Shown: piece by piece, positions 42,109 to 53,738 of the stretch
Layout of the letters: each line of letters opens with the position of its first letter
Position numbering within the stretch: position 1 is the stretch's first letter
Source of the DNA: Capniomyces stellatus
Lineage: Eukaryota > Kickxellomycota > Harpellomycetes > Harpellales > Legeriomycetaceae
Direction: 5' to 3'
Assembly (NCBI GenBank): GCA_001661515.1
Contig: LUVW01000001.1
Span: 1,269,998-1,333,997, forward strand
DNA: 64,000 nucleotides
Notes under the pieces: generated by a model
The model's database searches: none
What the model saw: the letters and a program-made list of their open reading frames with translations, nothing else
Told to the model about the DNA's origin: nothing
Position numbers and translations under genes: made by a program

Positions 42109-44916
42109 TTTTATTTTATGATTCTTTCTCCCAAGCAAATATATGTTTTACTCCTTGCTCCTTGCTTCTTACTCTCTATTCTCTATTCTCTATTCTCTAT
42201 TCTCTATTCTCTATTCTCTATTCTCTATTCTCTATTCTCTATTCTCTATTCTCTATTCTCTATTCTCTATTCTCTATTCTCTATTCTCTATTCTCTATTC
42301 TCTATTCTCTATTCTCTATTCTCTATTCTCTATTCTCTATTCTCTATTCTCTATGGCTCTGTTTCTTTTTTTTCTTTAAATAATATCTGTTGTTGCTATT
42401 GTATCTGATTCTTTATTACTTGGCTATTTAAATTCTACTTTAGGTATTTCAATTTTCGGAGTTAAATGCATTGACCGCCCATAAATCCATGCCTAATACG
42501 TTTACGAATTGGTTTGTTTTTGGTGTCGTTCTACTTGTATTTTATGTTGTGTTTTCTGTGGTATGTATTAGTAGCACATTTTATTCTTATACTTTATATT
42601 CGTGTTAACTATTTGATTTAATTAAATTTTACTTCAAAATTAATTTTTAAAAAACAAAAAAAAAAATATAACGTGCATACGACGATTTTAGCCTAATTAT
42701 ATTAGAAAGTTACAAAAGAGTTGACTCAAGAACCTTAAATCAAAGCAACGCAGCAAATTTCAATAGTAAAGAACAACAGAAATATTATAGTAAAATAAGC
42801 CGACTTTATGACGTTACTTTTAGTCGGTTGAATCGCTAGATTTTTCTTTTAATAACGCAGTCCAGTTATAGTAGCTAATAACAATTATCTATTTAAATTG
42901 GCAGGCTTAAAGTTTATAACCTGTTAACTTTGCTTTATTTAAATTATTGTGACGGGGCTCTTTTATAAACAGAATTAGCTATTTGAACATGCTATATAAC
43001 TAAAAAGAGAACTTGAAATGTAATTAGTTTTGTTTTATTGGGCTATACCAATAGTTTATAAGGTTATATTGGTGGGATCTGGCGGAGTATTTCTCTCTGT
43101 TAATTCTCAATAGTTGTTTGATTTGTAATGTTATTTATGATCGTAGATTTAAACCAACGATAAAAAGCAAAGTTAGCCCGATTAGTAATCCAATTACATA
43201 ACAAAATCTTGAGACTAATATATAGCCCAAACATCAGTTAAACAGTTTAATTGAAGAAACTTAACTTGGTTGTATAAACAAAACTTTTATTCGAACACTG
43301 CTTTAAAGCTGGTTGGAGGAGTTTTTTTTTTTTTTTTTTGCCAAAGTTGGTAAAAAAACCCAATAAATAAACGAACTTAACAAGACCAAGTTCAAAATAA
43401 TCCAGGTTCACGTCTAGCCAAGTTCAAATCAAATCAAATCGAATTATTTCCTTGCCTAAAAATGGCAAGATAAATTCTGTAATAAAAGGCAGATAAATTC
43501 TGCGATAAAAAAGCAAAGTTCAATTTCAATAATAAAAAGAAGCAAAATCCAAAGTTACTTGTAGCAGTTCAAGTTTGCACTTTTAAAATACCACTCACGC
43601 AATTAAAAGTAGCACCACTCAATTGCTACAAGAACGGGACAATAAAAAATTGATGGAGAACTAATAAAAGTAAAAGAAATCTAACTTAAAACATCACATC
43701 ATCAAACTTACTAAGTCAAAGTCGGACAGCAAATATAGCTTATTTATTAACAAATTTAGCCTACTTGGGACATATCTACGCCCAAGCTGACGGCAGAAAA
43801 TGGCGAAAGTATACATCACGGCTGAAAATTCACAGTAGACTATTTAATTTAGCCACTGCCTTTTTTGTTACCTCAGTCTCAAACAAATCAAATGGGAATA
43901 ACAAGTTTATGTTTTTTTTTGTTAATATTTCTAGGCCGAATAGAAAACTTTACCAATTGGACCTGGTCTTGTATCTACCAAAGTGATCTAGTACAGTTGG
44001 TATTCCAAAGGTTGAATGTATCAGCACAGGCATTTAAAAATAAGCATCAGGGATTGACTGCTCCGTTCTCTTGTACCCTCTGTGACCAAGGTTGCCCGTC
44101 ATTCGTATCAAGCTTACGTGGTTTATTAATTTATCTTTTACTTTGGATAAAAATGATGTGTAACAAATCAAACCAAGCTCTATAACTTTTGCAAACTCGA
44201 CTCTATAATCGCATCAACAAGCTAATCTGACATTGTTGCTTTGCTAGTTTATTTGCTTATTTTCTGAAAAAAGATGATCAAGAGTTTCAATAAAATAAAA
44301 AAAAACCTATTTCAATAGTAAATACAAAAAAGAAATCAATGCAAAATGTTAGTCAATTATATTGAAACAAAGTAGCAGAAGTTTCCAACTTATATTTCAA
44401 TAAAAAAAAAAAGAAATCACCAACTTGGGATCATTAAGCCAATTTAGTAATAAATAAATAAAAACACGAAATTATAGTTGCACACTCGGCCTCCTCAACA
44501 AGATACCCAATGTCAACCTTTAAAAAGGCAATCAGTTATTAGTAATTAAGCAAAACAGCAACGTGATATATTAACACCACCTCCTGTCCAATGTCTAATC
44601 TCCCGTCCCCCGATACTTTGATTAATTTTGATTTAAAAATAATAAATTGATAAATTCCAGTCGGAGGAAACAGAAAAAAAACTAAATATTAAAAACTAAA
44701 AATTACAAAACGGATTTCAATAAAAAAAAAAAAATTACAAAACGGGAAGCATTAACATCAAAAATTAACGGTAATTGCAAACACAAATTAATAAAAACAA
44801 ATCAGACAGTATTTTAATAATCCGAACTGACCATTTTTATAAAACAAGACCTGTAATATGATTATTATGCTAGATGTAATAATGGACACAACTTTTTATA
44901 TTCTTGCTAGAAATCT
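42109..44916. other. Long intergenic region, no gene seen
   Basis: About 2.8 kb upstream of the Zn2Cys6 gene. It begins with the CTCTATT repeat array (separate entry). The rest is AT-rich; frames at 43765-43986 and 43865-44185 show no family resemblance and overlap in different frames, so neither is accepted. Confidence 0.55.
42174..42354. repeat. Heptanucleotide tandem array (CTCTATT)25
   Basis: 25 perfect units from 42174 to 42348 plus a decayed one, lying 66-246 nt upstream of the Zn2Cys6 start codon, in its leader or promoter. On the gene's strand it reads as purine-rich AATAGAG repeats. Every frame through it is open, producing fake ORFs. Confidence 0.97.
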
Positions 44917-45876
44917 TCAAGTTTTTTTTCTACCATGCTTAAGTGTTTTCTTTTTACGGCCAGACCGTTTAGCGCCTGTCTGGCCACTTCTCGAAAGAAT
45001 CACCGAGCCGAGGATAAGCAGGACCAACGCTATAAGCGCAATGGTTAGTATGTACATCTTTTTACGACTTGATTTTCTGTATACTATCGCCTTTTCCACC
45101 TCAATATTAGCCCTTGGGACGTAGTGGTATGTACTTTCTATAGAGTTTTCAACGCTGTTGATGATTTCCTGCTGTCTATTCAAGACCAACTGCATTTCTA
45201 CAAACATATGGTTTAAATCCACAATGTTTTTTTCCATCTTTTTTACATCATTGTTTCTATCTTCAACTTCGCTCAAAACAATCATTTCGGTGTTAAGCTT
45301 TGAAGAATACAGAACATTGTTGGAAAAGATATCCCTGGTGTTGTCACTTTCCAGTATGCTTGTTATTTCTTCTTCTGTAGCGTCTGGATTAATGATTCTG
45401 ATTTGCTTTTCTATTTTCAGCCGGTACTTCAACTGTGCCACTCGCTCCACCAACCTATAGTTTTCTATCGCTGTTGTGAACTTTTTGGCTAACGCCGCTA
45501 TCCTTGACCTTCTTTCCTCCTCGTCGCCCGCCTCTGCTGTGATTTGATTACTTAGGTCCTCAATCTCTACGATCTTGTTCCGTATATTTTTAACCTCGGC
45601 GTTTGCTTCCTCAACCTTGTGATCAACTGCACTTCCATACTTTGTTGATTTCTCCAATCCTACAGCTGTCAGTTTCTTGTCATGTAGACTCTGTATATCT
45701 GATACTAGCTTGCCTAAATTTTCAATTAAACCATTTATGTTTTCTACCTTGTTATAAAACACGTTAGACTCAATCTTTCTTTTGTTCGGCTTTCCTGACT
45801 CCAAGTCGGGCGAAATCAGCTTGGACTCGCTCTCTCTTCTAGCCTCAGAAAACTCTTTAAACCTATCATTTATCAT
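44917..45876 (-). CDS. Sso1/2-like plasma-membrane syntaxin (Qa-SNARE)
   Basis: 319 residues, intronless. An Habc-type three-helix region covers about 38-165 (NKVENINGLIENLGKLVSDI and following helices), followed by the family-typical NPDATEEEI at about 163-171. The SNARE helix spans about 205-268, with the zero-layer glutamine at Q235 in VLNRQQEII. A C-terminal transmembrane helix (MYILTIALIALVLLILGSVI) sits at about 274-293. This is a t-SNARE that pairs with SNAP-25-like Sec9 and a v-SNARE to fuse secretory vesicles at the plasma membrane; family placement is by resemblance to yeast Sso1. Unusually for a tail-anchored SNARE, about 25 residues follow the membrane helix and they are strongly basic (SGRKKKTLKHGRKKT). 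Confidence 0.92.
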   Translation of the reverse strand: MINDRFKEFSEARRESESKLISPDLESGKPNKRKIESNVFYNKVENINGLIENLGKLVSDIQSLHDKKLTAVGLEKSTKYGSAVDHKVEEANAEVKNIRNKIVEIEDLSNQITAEAGDEEERRSRIAALAKKFTTAIENYRLVERVAQLKYRLKIEKQIRIINPDATEEEITSILESDNTRDIFSNNVLYSSKLNTEMIVLSEVEDRNNDVKKMEKNIVDLNHMFVEMQLVLNRQQEIINSVENSIESTYHYVPRANIEVEKAIVYRKSSRKKMYILTIALIALVLLILGSVILSRSGQTGAKRSGRKKKTLKHGRKKT

Positions 45877-47180
45877 TTTTGTCTAGCAACGCAACTCTTA
45901 GAGTTGCTGTCTATACCACCACACTTTAAAATCGTTAATTCCAGGTCAAGTATCCCAAATAGAACGATTAAGGGCATATGCGTGACACTAATATTGATAG
46001 CGCTTTTTTTTTGTAAGCTTTAAACTTCAAGATATCAATCAAATAGATTTATAATTACCTGGCTGTAAAGAATGGTGTATTTCTGGGTACTTGAAAAAGT
46101 TGGCTAAATATATTGTTCGAGTACATAAACTTGAACACTCTCACTTTCAAGTTCTAGAACCCCACAATTATCTAACATACTTTTTTTCTTTAATAGAAAA
46201 CAGTGGTAGCTAGGTTCGTACATACAGTTCATGGCATAGTTTCTTTTTACTACAGCGAGTAAGGCACCAACCAACACAAAATAAGTGGGTTTTTTTTATA
46301 CAAATACACACACCTTATACAAATAGTTGGGCTTAGTTTACTCTAGTATTGGTTACTATATTTAGTTTACTACTTGAAATCGGTGTTCTAATTGGTGTTC
46401 TAATTGGTCTTTTGCTCTTTCTTTTATTCCATTTGCTATTGTTTCTGTTTTACCCATGGTTAAATTAAACTAGCATACTTTTGCTAATGTTTTTACTATC
46501 AATGTATCTCGTGGGCTTCGTGGTTGATGATGTTCCTCATGTTGTAATTTTGGCACAAAAAGTATTCAAATACATATGGGTTGTTAAGTGCGTAATGTCT
46601 GATTGACCAATTAAAACAATCTACTTTGCCAAACCCAAATTGAACCGATTTGACAAACAAGCAAACAAAGAAACAAATAATAAATAAATATGTTACTCGG
46701 AGCAATGTAAAAAGGCTCCTAAATAAACATTTTCGAAATCAGGTAAACATCAATAATAAAATGTAAAATAGGGTAAACAGAGTAATCATGTTTATTTATA
46801 CTTTTTTTTGTTTAGATAATGTCCATTAAAATATATGAATCAACTATGGTAGTTGAAGCCCAATTCTCAGTATATTGGCGATGTGCAAAACTAAACAGGG
46901 AGTAACAGTTGTCCTTTTTTAATACCAATTGTAAAAAAAAAACTGAGCAAGTTGTAATAGTTATCCTTTTTTAATTTCAATTATAAAAAAATAAATTGAA
47001 TAGGGATATAGTAAAATACAGCTAAACGGAGAAAATAACATTTATTGCAGTTTGCCGAGTTAGACATTAGCAAAGTTACAATTTTCAAAAAAAATAAAGA
47101 CCTAGTCATATAGAAGGAAAACATGAATAGTGTAAAGAAGTGCTAAAAAAAAAAAGAAAAAGAAATGGGAAAAGAAAAAG
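45877..47180. other. Intergenic region, no gene seen
   Basis: AT-rich DNA between the syntaxin 5' end and the ABC transporter 3' end. The frame at 46499-46705 is not supported. Confidence 0.55.
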
Positions 47181-50100
47181 TTAAGTGCTAAGTTTATAAA
47201 GTTTGACCAAGCTGTTGAATGCAGAGTTAGGATTATTAAAAAGCGTGGATTTATCATCGTATTCGATTATTTTTCCCTGCTCAATAACTATTATTTTCTC
47301 ACAATTCATGATTGTTTTAATTCTATGAGCAATTGTAATGACGGTGCAGTCAGCAAACTCTTGGCGAATGGTTTCTTGAATCATTCGATCGGTGTGGATA
47401 TCTGTTGTAGACGTTGCCTCGTCTATAATCAAAATGTTGGATTTATACAACAGTGCCCTAGCTAGACAAATAAGTTTACGATGTTTGATGGACAAATTTG
47501 ATCCGTTTTTGTGTATTTCTGTTGCCAGTGCTAGGTCTATAACCACGCTCAAATAATCTTCAATATCATCCGTTTCATCGCCCTCAATACCGTCTTTTGA
47601 ATCGCCCTTTAAATTACCCTTTAAACCTTTTTTCGCATTGCTCTTTGCATTGATTTTTTTATTACCCTCTACATCACGTTTTAAATATCCTTTTATATCA
47701 CTCTTTGTACATCCCTTTGTATATCCCTTTACACCTTTCTTTGTGTTGCTTTTTGTTTGGCTATCCACATCGCCTATTATAGCATCCTTTGAATCAAGTT
47801 TGGTGATTTTGTCTATATCAACAGTGTTTCCTAGATGGTCCAGAATCCAAGGCTTAAGATTTGCCGCCTCTAGCGCTGTCCATAAGTCATGGTTGGAGTA
47901 TGTGTTAAATGGGTCCAAATTTTCTCGCAAGGTGCCCGAGAAAAGTACAGGCTCTTCTGGTATGATCTGAATGCTTGATCTAAGTTGCTGTAAAGATATT
48001 GTACTGATATCTATTCCGTCAATAACAATTGAGCCCTCAGACACTTCCAGAAGCCTAAAAATAGAGTAAAGAAAGCTTGATTTTCCTGATCCAGTTCTGC
48101 CTACAATCCCCACTTTAGATTTTGCAGGAATCTTAAAGTCTAGACCCTTCAGCACAAAATCAAGCTCGGGGCGATATTTTGCACTAAATTTAGAAAAGAC
48201 AATTTCTCCCTGTTGGGGCCAGTCTTTAGGCACATTTGGTTCAGGCATAACATCCTCCTCTTCTGGAGGGAGCTCCGAGTACTCTTTATTTCGCTCTACG
48301 GAGCCAATCAACGATTCGAGCTCTACCGCTTGGGAAATGCTCGCACTTATGAAGACTGAAATATTTAAACTGAACATGATCGCCAAGGCAATGTTGGAGG
48401 AGCCAATTGATGAAGATCCTTGATCGCTCGAGTAGTATATATCAATGACACACAAAAGAGTAGAAAACAGGATCACATACGAGCCTAAAAACTCAACCCT
48501 CATAACTAGCCAGTTGTTAAGCGATAATACGTAGTAATCTACAGCTACGTTGTTTTTGACAAGATTCAAGTATTTGTAGTAGTACCTGTGTGATTGGCAG
48601 TAAGACCTAATTGAAAGCAGCGAGCTCAACGTTTCTCGAAATTGAGGGTGTATTGGAGATCGTGTTTTTGACTCCAGGATTTTCATTTTTCTGCAGGGTC
48701 CGGTAAAGATGTAGAGCAGGTAGATGTAAAAAATTATCAAAGGTATTATCGCAATCCCAAACGTGTTTACCGACTTGATGATAACAATCAGCAATGCTAT
48801 TGTCGAGACCGTGTTTGTTGCCCACGAGTCAAACGCCTTAGGTAGTTGTTTGTCAATGACATCTTGATCAACATTAAACACGTCGTAAATCTTTTTTGCT
48901 GGTGTAACATCAAAAAAAGACATTCGTGATCTTAAAATGCCTCTTAGTAAGTCTGAGTGTGTTTTTTTGGCTGATCTTTCTGCACAAACAGCCCATATTA
49001 TCAGGTGCTGAACCGAGTATGCGCATGCTTGGACAAATCCAAACCACATAAGAACCGAAAGGAAGCTCAGATCCGATTTCTCATCTGAGTTGTTTTTGGT
49101 TTCTGATGTCCAAAAAGTGAGCCAAAACCCGCCACCGATTATCAGTGACTGACTTAGGCCCAGGAAGAATAGATAGTACAGAAACCCAAATATTGTTGTC
49201 GATTTTAAATACTCAATGAACATGGTGTATCGGAAGCTTTTATCGTGGATTACAATCTGATTTGAGAAATCAGATGCGTCACTCTCAATAGTAGGGTACA
49301 CGGTTTTTTCCAAGCACTTTTCTTTGATCTTTGGGTACAGACTTTTTATTTTCTCAACCAAAAGCTTTGCCTTTAGCTCTTTTTCCTTGCTTTTTATCAC
49401 TATCTCTATCTCAGGGTAGCTGTTTAAATCAACGCCACTCTCAATGTAGTCTTGTTCTATATCCTCTGTGTTTTTTGTGGACAACAGGTCATTTGTGTGT
49501 ATTACTTTGACTTTGCTGTTGTTATGCTCGTCATTTTTTAGCTCAAGTCCCTTTAAATGCTTGCTTTCAATCAATTTAAACAGGAATCCGTCCGGGTTTA
49601 AAACCAGACTGTCAAGCGAACCGCTCTCAACTATTCTTCCCTGGTCCATTACATGTATATTGCCTATCAAGGGCAAGTATTGAAGTGCTTGGGTGACCAA
49701 AATACGGGTTTTTGACTTCAAAATCCCCCTAGGCCCAATTATATTCTTCATGATATTATAGCCCACGTGATCGTCTACGCCCGACAGCGTATCATCAAAT
49801 AGGTATATATCCGAACGAGTGTAAATCGCCCTTGCCAGTGATATCCGCGACTTTTGGCTTGCCGTAAGACTTATCCCGTTTTCGCCTATTTCTGTCAGGT
49901 CTTTATATTTGAGAATCTCAATGTCCTTGTCAAGCTCACACACCTTCAATACCTTATCATAGTACTTTTGAATCATCTGGCTGCCAAACAAAATGTTTTC
50001 TCGCACAGTAGTCTGGAATATCATTGGCTGCTGTGAAACGTATATGACCCGCCCTCTCATTTTCACCGTTCCACTAATTTTTTCCATTTCTCCGAGCATT

Positions 50101-52443
50101 GCTGAGATCAAAGACGATTTTCCCGAGCCAGACTTTCCTATTATGGCAACCAACTCGCCATAATTGCATTGGAAATTTATGTCGACCAAATCAACTTTTG
50201 CTTCTTTTACTTCAGAAAATCCCTCAGTGACAGCTCTATTTAGTTTACTAACCTTTTCTGGTTGATTCACTGCTGTAGTATCAAGAATCTCTTCAGCACT
50301 GCACTTTTCGTCCCTGTAAATTTTATCTTGTGCGCTAGCTTCATCCCACGAGAAATTCCCACCAACAATCTCAACCATTTTTAGAGGAGCGTCGCTATTT
50401 TTGCTGGCAACTGCGTCTTGATGATTAAATGGAATAGATTCAACAGCGTCCTTTTGTAGCTCGTTGCTTTTTAAAAACGCGACAATTCTTATTATCGACT
50501 TTCTAGCCTCAAATGTCTTTGTCATGGTGGTAGGGAGTATATTTAGCGATGTTTTGAGCATGTTAAACGATGCCATCGAGACAAAAACAATTTGAACGTT
50601 GATAGGTCCCTTCTCCAATTGGCTGGATATAGAATAGGCGAGAAATGTTACAAATGGCACCAGAAAATTGATAAAAGTGACCACAAAATTTTGAATCGAG
50701 TAGGTGACGCCAAACTTTTTAAACATCGGCAGTTCCCTCTTATTTCTGGCCTCGCTTGCTCTGTTGAACAGACCTATTTCCCAGGAGAATATCTTGATGT
50801 ACCTTATGTTGTTCAATATTTCGTCGATTATAGACAACCTTTTGTCCTTTTTTTTTGCTTGAGACGCCTGTAAAGAGCTCATTACTATATTCAACTTGAA
50901 AATAATAGTAACGCCTACAACCATTATCATTAGCCCAAAGAAAGAGCTCAATCCTATTGTGTTGTACAGTAGATTTATTGATAGAAGCAGCTGGAACGGC
51001 GCACTCCATACATAATGTACAATCTCCATCGCATCCGAAACCTTTGACACATCAGAGCATATTTTGTTGATGATATCTCCATCCTTGAACTTACGACGAG
51101 TTGAACTGGACAACTTTAACGACTTTCTTACTACCGCGGCATTTAGTGCTATTTTAATCTTGAACTTGTTTATTGCAGATACATGCGAAAAGTGTTGGGA
51201 AGATATCGACTGAATGACTGATAGTATGAACATTGCAATTGATATGACAAATCCTATAGACAATTTGGCACCGTGTCTGACCTCGTACTCTAAAACGTAT
51301 AGCAGTAGCTTTGAAAACATCAGTATAAGGCAGTACTTTGCGACCTCGTTCACAATCTTGTAAACCATCGACGTTATCAGTGATCCATTGAGAATTCTAG
51401 GGAATATTTTCCAAATTCTTGGGTGCTCTGGATTTAGTAGTATTTCCTTATCCCAATCCTTTTGAAACGCCTCTGCAATACCATCAACCTCAAGATCGTT
51501 TGGCAAGGGCCAGATATCTTTTATTTTTATCTTTTTTTTACTGCACATTTTTATGATCTTGTTGGCCCAGTTAAACGCTATTTTGGAATAAATGTTGGCC
51601 TTGACCTCTGGCGCCACGATATGCTCTTCTTGGCCTGTCAAAACCAAGTACTTTCTCACGCTGCTTTTGTTCAACACCTCAAGAACCCAAACAAAAAATA
51701 CCAAAATGCTTTCCGTCAAAGTTATAACCATCATGCTATAGTCCGTATAGTAAGCCGTTCTTAGGCTGTATAGGGCCCAGCACATCATTGTGGATACTAT
51801 CAAACTCATATTCCAGTATATTACTAGCACGTCTGACTGCGTAGAGCTTCTGGTCTGCTCAAAATGGTGTAGAACAAGTGCGAATAGTACCATAAAAATG
51901 TCGATTGTGTTGGCCAGCGTAGATACATTGAGCTTAGGTGCACCCACAATCCTGGTTGAAAACACCACCTCTGTTATCTGTATCAACAGCACAGCAGCAA
52001 CCAATGCCATCTGCACATAATATTTTTTTCTTTTCACAACTTTTGAGGGAATAGGCTTTGTTTTCAGTAAAGTTTTTAGCCTCCAGCCCCCTATAGACAC
52101 AAGCAGCGCATTGAATGTCTGCTTTACAATGATATTTAAAAAGCATACCGGGATAAATACCAGTCCGTTCCGCGACAAGAATGCCTAATTGGTATAGTGA
52201 TACAGTATTATTCCAAATCAGTACAATACAGCATTTTGACAAACCATGGCTACTCTAATGCTGCAAATAGCTATCATAACGAGTTTCTATGCTTGAGCCA
52301 CGGTAAGCAAAGTTTAAAAGTAAAAAATAAACAATATTGTGCTTGGTACTTACAAATCCCAGCCCATCGTAGCAAAACTCGTTGGTTACGATATCGTACT
52401 CGCCTGATACAGTGTCTTGAAAATATGATAAAGTGTTGTTCAT
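47181..52443 (-). CDS. MRP-type (ABCC) ABC transporter, full length, two exons
   Basis: Model of 1697 residues: exon 1 52443-52354, intron 52353-52185 (GTAAGT...ATTAG), exon 2 52184-47181. Architecture is that of long ABCC proteins: an N-terminal membrane domain (TMD0), TMD1, NBD1, TMD2, NBD2. NBD1 has Walker A GKSGSGKSS (about 711) and Walker B IYLFDD (about 822). NBD2 has Walker A GRTGSGKSS (about 1391), Walker B ILIIDEATS (about 1615) and the switch histidine in TIAHRIKTI. The ABC signatures are odd: LTASQKSR in NBD1 and LSIKHRK in NBD2, where the family has LSGGQ and LSVGQ. A Lys/Gly/Asp-rich, repeat-like insert (about 1488-1571, KGYTKG, KGYLKRD, KGNLKGD) sits inside NBD2 before its signature. 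ABCC proteins export glutathione conjugates and other anions, or load the vacuole. Substrate unknown. Confidence 0.93.
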
Positions 52444-53738
52444 TTTTACCAAGTATCACTTTATTTTCCCTTTTTTTATAAAAAAAAACTAAAGTTTAAA
52501 GGCGGTTGACATATCTCTTTTAAAACTGTACTATAGTAGGTGGGTTTTTAGATCTTTTTAACTTTTAATTGAAAAAAGCGTTGATAACTAATTTTACTCG
52601 GCTGATTGTTATAATAGCGATTGAGTTGCTTGTGAAAAAAAAGAGGAAAGGCCTCGGTAAATATATAAGGCAAGTGCTGTTAAATCAATACTGCTTTAAA
52701 AGTTATTTACTTGATAGTATTTACAACATCAGTCGACTAGATTAGTTTCTCTCAACAGCTACCAAGTAATAGGCCAAGAGGCCGTGATGTTTATAATGTT
52801 AATCATGTTTGGAATTACTATTTGAGGGTATGAGGAGCAAATGTTTTTTGCAAATAGGCAAAACTCGTCCTACGGTTGATGGTAAACAATAGTGATACGG
52901 ATATTGGGTATATCTGGCAGTGATCTTGAGCTAATATGTAGGAAGTAACTTATTGGAAAGCTTGATATAGACGGCTACATTTACTATTAGAAACAAAAAG
53001 CACATTTAGGTGAATGTTTTATATTACATGATTGGATAGCAGAGTACAAACAATGCGATTTAAAGAAAAATAAATTCACACTTTTGTAAATAAAGCAGTA
53101 AATGTAGTAAATAAAGTAGTAAATAAGTAGTAAATAAGTAGTAAATATAATAAACAAGTAGTAAATAAAGTAATAAGTAAAGTAAATAAATAAAGTAAAT
53201 AAAACCAAGCAAAATAATGTTATAAATAAACAATTTAGTATTTTATTTGATCTGGGAAAGAGTTTGGGAAGGCACACTAGTTCTCTGGCAAATCCACGAC
53301 AAACAAAATAAAAAATAAATTTTTGGTTGTAATTCTTTGGAGCCAACATTGATTTTGTAAATTCCTTAGTATTAGGCTTAGGCTCATAACCATCAAAGGT
53401 AACATAATGTTTTTGCCAACAAATAAGACAAACAAACAAAAACTCTAAAACAAAAAGACCCAGTACACCTTCCCACCTCAAACTACCAACCTTTTTTTTA
53501 AAGTTTACTTGTTCTGCTTATCCGTGCATCGCCTTATCAGTAAATAGTTGTTCGTTTGGTATACAGTTGGTGCACAATTTTGTTGTCATTCAATTTAGAC
53601 CGCCAACTAGCAGCAAAGCCAGGAAAACGAGGACCCGAGTAAAATATTTATTTGGTACTGGGATTGTCTAGGTAGCAATTATATAATTAAAAATAATTCC
53701 CAAGAAGAAGAAAAAAAAGCAAGTAGCTTTAAATCCAA
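52444..53738. other. Intergenic region between divergent genes
   Basis: Shared 5' region of the ABC transporter (-) and RFT1 (+), AT-rich. Contains a degenerate GTAAATAA-type repeat at about 53095-53210; the 164-codon minus-strand frame at 52987-53481 runs through that repeat and is judged spurious. Confidence 0.6.
53095..53210. repeat. Degenerate (A)GTAAATAA tandem repeat
   Basis: About 115 bp of repeated GTAAATAAAGTA/GTAGTAAATAA motifs of varying length. A simple AT-rich satellite. Confidence 0.75.

Noticed and set aside
42174..42348. Interstitial telomere
   Set aside because: CTCTATT/AATAGAG is not a telomere repeat I can recognise, and the site is between ordinary genes far from any scaffold end.
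42082..42408. Three overlapping frames with SLFSILY repeats
   Set aside because: All come from the CTCTATT array and none has unique sequence.
43765..44185. Two overlapping plus-strand frames
   Set aside because: Different frames over the same DNA, no family resemblance and no plausible splice joining them.
52987..53481. 164-codon minus-strand frame with apparent membrane segments
   Set aside because: The hydrophobic half is the translated GTAAATAA-type satellite; no start context, splice evidence or family match.
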